DNA of 64,000 nucleotides, taken from assembly GCF_004357765.1 (NCBI RefSeq), contig NZ_SMTE01000002.1:248001-312000 (forward strand). Reading direction: 5' to 3'. This stretch comes from Pseudomonas putida (GTDB taxonomy: Bacteria; Pseudomonadota; Gammaproteobacteria; Pseudomonadales; Pseudomonadaceae). Made by a program: the position numbers and the translations under genes. The notes beneath the pieces were generated by a model, which was given only the letters and a program-made list of their open reading frames with translations, was not told the DNA's origin and searched no databases. The stretch's first letter is position 1. Every line of letters begins with the position of its first letter. Positions 58,070-64,000 of this stretch are shown in pieces.

Positions 58070-58896
58070 ACCGCAACCGCCCGGCGCTGGACGAAACGAT
58101 CAACGTATTCGTCAGCGGGGTTGTGCAGAATCTGGTGCGGCGTACCGACCTGGATCAGGCGACCATCCTTGAGAATGGCGATGCGGTTGCCGATGCGCAC
58201 GGCTTCATCCAGGTCATGGGTGATGAACACGATGGTCTTGTGCAGGGTCTTCTGCAGATCGAGCAACTGATCCTGCATTTCGGCGCGAATCAGCGGGTCC
58301 AGAGCGCTGAACGCCTCGTCCATGAGGATGATGTCAGTGTCCGCTGCCAGGGCACGGGCCAGGCCGACACGCTGGCGCATGCCCCCCGACAGCTGGTGCG
58401 GATACTTCTTCTCGTAGCCCTTCAGGCCTACGGTCTCGATCCACTGCTGGGCACGCTCGGCGCACAGTTGCTTGCTCTCGCCACGCACTTTCAGGCCATA
58501 GGCGACGTTGTCCAGGACATTACGGTGCGGCAACAGGCCGAAGCTCTGGAACACCATGCTGATCTTGCGCCGACGAAATTCGCGCAAGGCTTCCATGTCG
58601 TACTGAAGAATGTCCTCGCCATCGACCAGGATCTGCCCGCTGGTGGGGTCGATCAGACGATTGAAGTGGCGCACCAGAGTGGATTTGCCGGAACCGGACA
58701 GGCCCATGATCACGAAGATCTCGCCACTGCCGATGGACAGCGACAGGTCGTTGACCCCCACCACGCAACCGGTCTGCGCCAGCACCTGGTCCTTGCTCTG
58801 CTTGTTGCGGATCAGCCGCAACGCTTCCTCGGCGCGGTCACCGAAGATCTTGAAGACATTCTTCACCTCGATCTTGTTGATCGCCTGCGTGTTCAT
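58066..58896 (-). CDS. hutV: HutV-type ABC importer ATPase
   Basis: 276 aa ATPase of the ProV/OpuAA (quaternary amine) class. The long N-terminal part ([15 protein letters not shown]) is typical of ProV. Walker A is GLSGSGKST (65-73), the signature [15 protein letters not shown], Walker [13 protein letters not shown] and switch THDLDEA. No CBS domains follow, so it is shorter than ProV. Overlaps with the permease (ATGA) and the ammonia-lyase paralogue show tight coupling. In the hut context the system takes up histidine. Confidence 0.9.
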   Translation of the reverse strand: MNTQAINKIEVKNVFKIFGDRAEEALRLIRNKQSKDQVLAQTGCVVGVNDLSLSIGSGEIFVIMGLSGSGKSTLVRHFNRLIDPTSGQILVDGEDILQYDMEALREFRRRKISMVFQSFGLLPHRNVLDNVAYGLKVRGESKQLCAERAQQWIETVGLKGYEKKYPHQLSGGMRQRVGLARALAADTDIILMDEAFSALDPLIRAEMQDQLLDLQKTLHKTIVFITHDLDEAVRIGNRIAILKDGRLIQVGTPHQILHNPADEYVDRFVQRRAVAV

Positions 58897-59744
58897 TTGC
58901 TCACCTCATGGCGTGGCCGGCCATAGGCCTGGGTAATGCGGTCGATCACCACCGCGAGAATGACGATAGCCAGGCCCGCTTCCAGGCCACGGCCGACGTT
59001 GAGGGTCTGGATCCCGACCAGCACGTCCTCGCCCAGCCCACGGGCACCGATCATCGAGGCGATCACCACCATCGACAGCGCCATCATGGTGGTCTGGTTG
59101 ATGCCGGCCATGATGCTTGGCAGTGCCAGCGGCAACTGTACGCCGAATAACTGCTGCCAGCGGTTGGCGCCGAAGGCGTTGATGGCCTCCATCACTTCGC
59201 CGTCGACCTGACGAATGCCCAGGTCGGTCAGGCGGATCAGAGGCGGCGCGGCGTAGATCACGGTGGCGAAGATAGCCGGCACCTTGCCCAGGCCGAACAG
59301 CATCAACACCGGAATCAGGTACACGAAGCTTGGCATGGTCTGCATGATATCCAGCAGCGGCATCAGCACTGCGCGCAGGCGGTTGCTGCGCGCAGACAGA
59401 ATCCCCAGCGGGATGCCCACCAGCACCGAGATCAAGGTCGCCACCAGCATCAGCGCCAAGGTCTGCATCAGCTTGTCCCAGAGGCCGACAGCGCCGACCA
59501 GGAACAGCAGGCCGGCGATCACCAGGGTCGGCAGAATGCGCCGCGTGGCGTGCCAGGCGATGGCGGCCACCACCGCCAGCATCAGCCACCAGGGTGTGGC
59601 GCGCAGCAAGCCTTCGAGGCTGACGATTGCCCAGAGCAGGGTGTCGGAAATGTGCCGGAACACATCCCCGTAATTGGTCACCAGGGCGTCGACCCAGCCA
59701 TTGACCCAATCGGCGATGGAGAATGTCAGGTTGTCAGGAAACAT
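58893..59744 (-). CDS. hutW: HutW-type ABC importer permease
   Basis: 283 aa ProW/OpuAB-like permease. It starts [19 protein letters not shown], with about five to six membrane segments, and the EAA loop [35 protein letters not shown] at 59744 is preferred; a GTG three codons earlier is possible. It lies between the ATPase and the binding protein, 26 bp after the latter. Confidence 0.9.
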   Translation of the reverse strand: MFPDNLTFSIADWVNGWVDALVTNYGDVFRHISDTLLWAIVSLEGLLRATPWWLMLAVVAAIAWHATRRILPTLVIAGLLFLVGAVGLWDKLMQTLALMLVATLISVLVGIPLGILSARSNRLRAVLMPLLDIMQTMPSFVYLIPVLMLFGLGKVPAIFATVIYAAPPLIRLTDLGIRQVDGEVMEAINAFGANRWQQLFGVQLPLALPSIMAGINQTTMMALSMVVIASMIGARGLGEDVLVGIQTLNVGRGLEAGLAIVILAVVIDRITQAYGRPRHEVSK

Positions 59745-59770
59745 AGGTTCCACTCATCAGCTGAGGACGC

Positions 59771-60739
59771 TCAGAGCGCCGCGTTGATCTTCTTGGCGGC
59801 ATCCGCGCCGACCCAGGACTGCCAGACTTCAGGATGTTCCTTGAGAAACGCCTTGGCCAGTTCCGGCGACTCGATCCGATCCTTGGTCATGCGCGCCAGG
59901 TTCTGGTTGAGCAGATCGATCGGCAGATTGACCTTCTCCAGCACCGCCACCAGTTCGGGGGCTTGGTCATGGAACACCTTGGACAGGCCGACCTTGATCG
60001 TCACGGATTTGTTCACGCCCGCTTTCTCCTGCAGCTTGACCAGGTCGACCTGGCCCATCAATGGAGTCGGCGTCCAGTAGTAGAAGAGGATCGGCTCGCC
60101 GCGCTTGTAGCTCGACAGCACTGCGGCATCCAGTGCCGGGCCCGTGCCGGGACGGAAGTTGGTGTAGCTGCTTTCCAGGCCGTATTCCTTGAGCATCTTG
60201 GAGTTGTCCAGCTCACAGGTCCAACCGGCCGGACAGTTGTAGAAGCGGCCTTTGCTCGGCTCCTCCTGGTCCTTGAACACGCTGGAATACTTGGCCAGGT
60301 CGGCGACGTTGTGCAGGTATGGTGCCTTGGCTTCGAGCTTGCGCTTGGCATCGCCTTCGATCACATAGCGCGGCACGTACCAGCCCTCCTCTGCGCCCAC
60401 GACCGGGGCACCGACCCCCACCACCTTGCCGGCGGCTTCGGCCTTGTTCCAGACCTCGCTGCGGCCCACCCACTCCTCGGCGAACACCTGAATGTCATTG
60501 GTGCCCAGGGCGTTCTCCATGGTGATGGAGTTTCCGGGCAGGCTGTCGGTCTCGCAGCCGTAGCCGTGCTTGAGTACGAATTGCATCACGTCGGTCAGCA
60601 GCATGCCGCTTTCCCAGTTCAGCCCGGCGAACTTCACCGGCTTGCCGGATTCACACCAGCCTGCGGCCTGACTGCTACCGGCAGCACCGAGCAAACCCAG
60701 GGCGAACAGCGAGGCGAGCAGGGTCTTGTTGGTTTTCAT
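59771..60739 (-). CDS. hutX: HutX-type periplasmic binding protein (OpuAC/ProX family)
   Basis: 322 aa. A signal peptide (about 1-25, ending SQA) precedes an OpuAC domain: FAGLNWESGMLLTDVMQFVL, ENALGTNDIQVFAEEWVGRS, WYVPRYVIEGDAKR and FYYWTPTPLMG with the aromatic ligand-cage residues. Despite the betaine-binder fold, its position among hut genes suggests histidine as ligand. It is the first of hutX-W-V. A terminator-like hairpin (60783-60804) separates it from hutU. Confidence 0.88.
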   Translation of the reverse strand: MKTNKTLLASLFALGLLGAAGSSQAAGWCESGKPVKFAGLNWESGMLLTDVMQFVLKHGYGCETDSLPGNSITMENALGTNDIQVFAEEWVGRSEVWNKAEAAGKVVGVGAPVVGAEEGWYVPRYVIEGDAKRKLEAKAPYLHNVADLAKYSSVFKDQEEPSKGRFYNCPAGWTCELDNSKMLKEYGLESSYTNFRPGTGPALDAAVLSSYKRGEPILFYYWTPTPLMGQVDLVKLQEKAGVNKSVTIKVGLSKVFHDQAPELVAVLEKVNLPIDLLNQNLARMTKDRIESPELAKAFLKEHPEVWQSWVGADAAKKINAAL

Positions 60740-60782
60740 TGCGTGACGCTCCCAAACTTGTAAGTGGACATCGGCAGGGATT

Positions 60783-60804
60783 GAAAAGAGGGGCCGAGGC
60801 CCCT
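60783..60804 (-). terminator. Hairpin terminator between hutU and hutX
   Basis: On the minus strand AGGGGCC pairs with GGCCCCT (arms 60798-60804 and 60789-60795) and is followed by CTTTTC. It begins about 11 bp after the hutU stop. It would limit read-through from hutU into hutX. Confidence 0.75.
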
Positions 60805-60814
60805 TGCCGGCTCG

Positions 60815-62494
60815 TCAGCCAGTGATCATCGGCAGGTTCAGGCCCTGCTCTTTGGCGCAATCGATCGCAATCTGGTACCCCGCATCGGCATGGCGCATCA
60901 CGCCAGTGGCCGGATCGTTGGTCAGCACGCGGGCGATACGCTCAGCAGCTTCGTCGGTGCCGTCACAGACGATGACCATACCCGAATGCTGCGAGAAGCC
61001 CATGCCCACCCCGCCGCCATGGTGCAGCGACACCCAGGTGGCGCCGCTGGCGGTGTTGAGCAGGGCGTTGAGCAGCGGCCAGTCAGATACGGCATCGGAA
61101 CCGTCGCGCATGGCTTCGGTTTCGCGGTTGGGGCTCGATACCGAGCCGGAATCCAGATGGTCACGGCCGATCACGATCGGTGCCGACAGCTCGCCGCTGC
61201 GCACCATTTCGTTGAACGCCAGGCCCAACTTCGCCCGCAGGCCCAGGCCAACCCAGCAGATACGCGCCGGCAGGCCCTGGAAGCTGATGCGTTCACGGGC
61301 CATGTCCAGCCAGCGGTGCAGGTGGGCGTCGTCCGGGATCAGTTCCTTGACCTTGGCGTCGGTCTTGTAGATGTCCTCGGCATCACCGGACAGCGCCGCC
61401 CAGCGGAACGGGCCAATGCCACGGCAGAACAGAGGACGGATGTAGGCCGGCACGAAGCCTGGGAAGTCGAAGGCGTTGCTCACCCCCTCCTCCTTGGCCA
61501 TCTGACGGATGTTGTTGCCATAGTCGAAGGTCGGGATGCCCTGTTTCTGGAAGTCGAGCATGGCCTGGACGTGCACGGCCATGGACTGCTTGGCGGCCTT
61601 GACCACCGCAGCCGGTTCGGTCTGGGCACGGTCGCGGTACTGCTCCCAGGTCCAACCGACCGGCAGGTAGCCATTGAGCGGGTCGTGGGCGCTGGTCTGG
61701 TCGGTGACCATGTCCGGACGCACCCCACGCTTGACCAGCTCAGGCAGAATCTCGGCGGCGTTACCGTGCAAGGCGATGGAGATGGCCTTGCCTTCGGCGG
61801 TGTACTTGGCGATGCGCGCCAGGGCGTCGTCCAGGTCGGTGGCCTGCTCATCCACGTACCGAGTCTGCAGGCGGAAGTCGATGCGGCTCTGCTGGCATTC
61901 GATGTTCAACGAGCAGGCACCGGCCAGGGTCGCGGCCAGCGGCTGGGCGCCGCCCATGCCGCCCAGGCCGGCGGTCAGTACCCATTTGCCCTTGAGGTTG
62001 CCGTTGTAGTGCTGGCGACCGGCCTCGACGAAGGTTTCATAGGTGCCCTGCACGATGCCCTGGCTGCCGATGTAGATCCAGCTGCCGGCGGTCATCTGGC
62101 CGTACATGGCCAGGCCCTTGGCATCGAGCTCGTTGAAATGCTCCCAGTTGGCCCAGTGCGGCACCAGGTTGGAGTTGGCGATCAACACACGCGGGGCATT
62201 GGCGTGGGTCTTGAACACGCCGACCGGCTTGCCCGACTGCACCAGCAGGGTTTCGTCATCGTTCAGGTTGGTCAGGCTCTCGACGATCTTGTCGTAGCAG
62301 GCCCAGTTGCGCGCGGCGCGGCCGATGCCACCGTAGACCACCAGCTCCTTGGGGTTCTCCGCCACTTGCGGGTCGAGGTTGTTCATCAGCATGCGCAGCG
62401 GTGCTTCGGTCAGCCAGCTCTTGGCGGTCAGCTTGTTGCCACGCGGGGCACGAATCTCGACGTCACGGAATTTGTTCAGGTTGTTGTCAGTCAC
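60815..62494 (-). CDS. hutU: HutU, urocanase
   Basis: 559 aa NAD-dependent enzyme that hydrates urocanate to imidazolone propionate. GTG start with AAGGAG nine bases upstream. NAD-binding glycine motif GLGGMGG (176-182), [36 protein letters not shown] and the catalytic Cys in [11 protein letters not shown] are present. It directly follows the sigma-54/HutC control region and starts the catabolic part of the hut cluster. Confidence 0.98.
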   Translation of the reverse strand: MTDNNLNKFRDVEIRAPRGNKLTAKSWLTEAPLRMLMNNLDPQVAENPKELVVYGGIGRAARNWACYDKIVESLTNLNDDETLLVQSGKPVGVFKTHANAPRVLIANSNLVPHWANWEHFNELDAKGLAMYGQMTAGSWIYIGSQGIVQGTYETFVEAGRQHYNGNLKGKWVLTAGLGGMGGAQPLAATLAGACSLNIECQQSRIDFRLQTRYVDEQATDLDDALARIAKYTAEGKAISIALHGNAAEILPELVKRGVRPDMVTDQTSAHDPLNGYLPVGWTWEQYRDRAQTEPAAVVKAAKQSMAVHVQAMLDFQKQGIPTFDYGNNIRQMAKEEGVSNAFDFPGFVPAYIRPLFCRGIGPFRWAALSGDAEDIYKTDAKVKELIPDDAHLHRWLDMARERISFQGLPARICWVGLGLRAKLGLAFNEMVRSGELSAPIVIGRDHLDSGSVSSPNRETEAMRDGSDAVSDWPLLNALLNTASGATWVSLHHGGGVGMGFSQHSGMVIVCDGTDEAAERIARVLTNDPATGVMRHADAGYQIAIDCAKEQGLNLPMITG

Positions 62495-62606
62495 GAAAAG
62501 TGCTCCTTGAGCGATCTATCCAAACCCGACGTGATCGGCGGGCCAGTGGTGCGTTGTGTCACACGCGAAAGGGACGGCCTATCCACTTTCGCGCACTTGG
62601 CTTTAC

Positions 62607-62620
62607 TTGTACATACAAGC
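62607..62620. promoter_or_regulatory. HutC operator-like palindrome
   Basis: On the minus strand CTTGTATGTACAAG, the known Pseudomonas hut operator core. It lies 5 bp downstream of the sigma-54 -12 element, thus over the expected transcription start of hutU. HutC without urocanate would block transcription here. Confidence 0.92.
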
Positions 62621-62624
62621 ATAT

Positions 62625-62640
62625 GCAATTGAATTGCCAA
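62625..62640 (-). promoter_or_regulatory. Sigma-54 promoter of hutU
   Basis: The minus strand reads TGGCAATTCAATTGCA. The -24 GG and -12 GC elements have correct spacing (TGGCA-N6-TTGC). This fits the known control of hut genes by CbrB and NtrC with RpoN. Activator sites should lie in 62645-62811. Confidence 0.88.
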
Positions 62641-62682
62641 GTCGCTTACCTGGGCACGCGACCGCCACCTGTGAAGAGCAGG

Positions 62683-62701
62683 AAAACCCCGTCATTCGGG
62701 G
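62683..62701 (-). terminator. Terminator of the hutC-hutD transcript
   Basis: On the minus strand CCCCG-AATGA-CGGGG followed by TTTT. It ends hutCD about 110 bp after the hutD stop and leaves hutU to its own promoter. Confidence 0.9.
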
Positions 62702-62811
62702 GCTGGGGGACGTGAGAAAAATCTGAAAGGACGATGCGAGGAAAGACTCAGGTCAAGGCGGCATTGCGCCACCTTGGGACATTCGGTAACAGAATGCGCG
62801 ATTGCAGTGCG

Positions 62812-63390
62812 TTACCGGGAAACGTCGCTCAGTTCGATGACACAGCACAACCCAATGATCGCCAGCTCCACCAGCTGTTCGTTGTCGCTCAGGCGCAGGC
62901 AGTCATAGCGGTCGAGGTCATCCACAGGCTGGCCGCCGACACTCAGTTGCAGCTGAGCCTGCCCGCTGAACACCAGCAAGGTGCTCGCGGCACTGAACAA
63001 TCGGGTGCTGCCATTGAACCACTGCAGGCGTGCCCGGTAACGCTCCGGAGCATAGATGAGGTTGAAATCGCGAATCGGCCCACCCAGCAGGTGACAGCTC
63101 ACCTGGCTGTGGCCATCGAAGGCGAACGCATCGAACGGTAACAATGGCCGCGATGCGACACCATCGACACTGAGGCGCATGCCGTCACCCTGCAACACCG
63201 TGATGATCCGCTGGTAGCCGGCGAAGCTGGAAAATCCGCCTGATGCTTCGATATCGGCAATGGAAAGCCGCCAGCCGAAACCGTCCAGACCATCCCCCGA
63301 ATCGCGGGTGATCTCTTCCGTGAAACCGCCACCGTTCTTCCAAGGCATGCGCGGGTAATCCCGAGCGCGTAAGCACTGCAACTGGCTCAT
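62812..63390 (-). CDS. hutD: HutD family protein
   Basis: 192 aa cupin-like protein. The starting motif SQLQCLRARDYPRMPWKNGGGFTEEI (read in two parts, R-x-x-W-K-N-G-G-G-x-T) and GWRLSIADIEASGGFSSFAGYQR are the HutD signature. It is proposed to set an upper limit on hut expression in P. fluorescens, perhaps by binding formylglutamate. ATG at 63390 overlaps the hutC stop (ATGA). Confidence 0.93.
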   Translation of the reverse strand: MSQLQCLRARDYPRMPWKNGGGFTEEITRDSGDGLDGFGWRLSIADIEASGGFSSFAGYQRIITVLQGDGMRLSVDGVASRPLLPFDAFAFDGHSQVSCHLLGGPIRDFNLIYAPERYRARLQWFNGSTRLFSAASTLLVFSGQAQLQLSVGGQPVDDLDRYDCLRLSDNEQLVELAIIGLCCVIELSDVSR

Positions 63391-64000
63391 TTGCTGAAAC
63401 GTCCTTCCAGGCGATGACGGGAACCGGGGTGGATCAACCGCGCAGCGGTCACCGGTAGACGACCCGACCAGGTACGGCGGCGGATCAGCAGGCAAGGCTC
63501 GCCACGCTCGATCTGCAGCAATTGGCACTCATCGGGGTCAGCGAGGATGGCCTCGACCACGTGCTCGCCTTCGGTCAGCGGTGCGACCTGGGACAGGTAG
63601 GCATAGGGAGTCTGGCGGGTGAAATCCTGCTTGAGGTAATCCGGGGCGATCGCCGCATTGACGTAGCGGTCCTCGATCTGCACCGGTACGCCATTCTCGT
63701 AATGCACGATCAACGAGTGGTACACCCGCTGACCTTCGCGCATGTCCAAGGCCAGCGCGCGCTCGGAGCCGGCCGCCTCTTCGGCGAGGGTGATGACCTG
63801 ACAGCTATGCTGGTGGCCACGGGCGGCAATTTCGTCGGCGATGTTATGAACTTCGAACAGCGCCGAACGGGTCTTGGGTTCGGCGACGAAGGTACCCACG
63901 CCCTGCATGCGGATCAAGAGGCCCTCCGCGGTCAACTCGCGCAGCGCGCGGTTGATGGTCATGCGGCTGAAACCGAGCTCGCTGACCAGCTCGCTCTCCG
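63387..64000 (-). CDS. hutC: HutC, GntR-family repressor of hut genes (start cut off)
   Basis: Partial: the N-terminus lies beyond the window. Visible are the end of the GntR winged helix (SELVSELGFSRMTINRALRELTAEGLLIRMQGVGTFV, in segments) and the UTRA ligand domain (SERALALDMREGQRVYHSLIVHYENG, VPVQIEDRYVN, LLQIERGEPCLLIRRRTW). It represses hut genes and is released by urocanate. It overlaps hutD and its likely operator is at 62607-62620. Confidence 0.95.
   Translation of the reverse strand, partial: ESELVSELGFSRMTINRALRELTAEGLLIRMQGVGTFVAEPKTRSALFEVHNIADEIAARGHQHSCQVITLAEEAAGSERALALDMREGQRVYHSLIVHYENGVPVQIEDRYVNAAIAPDYLKQDFTRQTPYAYLSQVAPLTEGEHVVEAILADPDECQLLQIERGEPCLLIRRRTWSGRLPVTAARLIHPGSRHRLEGRFSK

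Larger units (their letters stand above)
62495..62811. other. 317-bp gene-free region between hutU and hutD
   Basis: Contents: the hutU leader (62495-62606), the HutC-type palindrome (62607-62620), the sigma-54 promoter (62625-62640), the hutCD terminator (62683-62701) and a possible activator region (about 62702-62811) with the imperfect palindrome AAGGCGGC...GCGCCACCTT (about 62756-62776) and the inverted pair CGGTAAC (62784-62790) / GTTACCG (62811-62817), which reaches the hutD stop. No further gene is seen. Confidence 0.8.

Noticed and set aside
56261-58270. 669-codon open frame opposite the two hutH-type genes
   Set aside because: Spans two real genes on the other strand with low-complexity composition, so it is a shadow.
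60756-60765. HutC half-site (CTTGTAAG) before hutX
   Set aside because: Only one half matches and there is no dyad; chance occurrence is likely.
60890-62632. 580-codon open frame opposite hutU
   Set aside because: Antisense shadow running through the hutU promoter; no domain and no ribosome-binding site.
62784-62817. CGGTAAC / GTTACCG as a CbrB binding site
   Set aside because: The half sites are in the opposite order from the reported TGTTAC-N14/15-GTAACA pattern and the spacer is 20 bp. It is kept only as an unexplained inverted pair.
1-64000. CRISPR arrays, tRNA or rRNA genes, insertion sequences, prophage genes
   Set aside because: None seen. The repeated palindromes are not spaced like CRISPR repeats and no transposase or integrase gene is present.

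Overview
The window is chromosomal DNA of a Pseudomonas, most like the P. putida group. Supporting this are GC-rich coding, REP-type palindromes of the P. putida style, a complete medium-chain-length PHA cluster (phaC1-Z-C2-D and phaF-I), and a gene order (pilGHIJ-chpA, gshB, tonB, pyrRBC', hslVU, pha, ubiEJB, hisIE, tatABC, opgGH, hut) that I know from that group. The species cannot be fixed from the sequence. No rRNA, tRNA, CRISPR array, insertion sequence or integrase was seen.

Layout. 1-9.2 kb: the end of an rsmE-type gene, a HlyIII-like membrane protein, and a minus-strand Chp/Pil chemosensory operon (pilG, pilH, pilI, pilJ, chpA, chpC-like) that lacks pilK and chpB. 9.5-18 kb: plus-strand housekeeping genes (gshB, a tonB-like gene, yqgE, ruvX, pyrR-pyrB-pyrC', hslV-hslU, a DUF971 gene). 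18.2-24.9 kb: the PHA cluster, with the two transcription units converging on a REP pair. 25-31 kb: ubiE-ubiJ-ubiB, hisI-hisE, tatA-tatB-tatC and a second rsmE. 31-35.3 kb: a chemoreceptor and a polar amino-acid ABC transporter. 35.5-41.5 kb: opgG-opgH (osmoregulated glucans), dtd and pip.

41.7-52.9 kb is the accessory block. It holds two tandem giant genes (about 1858 and 1851 aa) that are collinear paralogues. Each has a long toxin-like N-terminal region, two leucine-rich-repeat blocks and a C-terminal NEL domain (IpaH/SspH-type E3 ubiquitin ligase). The C-x-D catalytic motif is intact in both, with the cysteine at residue 1660 in each. They sit between pip and hutG, which I recall as neighbours in other P. 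putida-type genomes, and no secretion genes are visible.

52.9-64 kb is the histidine-utilisation region, all on the minus strand: hutC (cut by the window end), hutD, hutU, an ABC importer (hutX-W-V type), a histidase paralogue that has lost exactly the Ala-Ser-Gly needed for the MIO cofactor, a normal hutH, hutI and hutG. A sigma-54 promoter next to a HutC-type palindrome lies upstream of hutU, and hairpin terminators divide hutCD from hutU and hutU from the importer genes.

Four intergenic regions carry copies of a long imperfect palindrome built on AAGCTGCAAG/CTTGCAGCTT. One copy, inside the amino-acid ABC operon, has 35-bp arms with only two mismatches.
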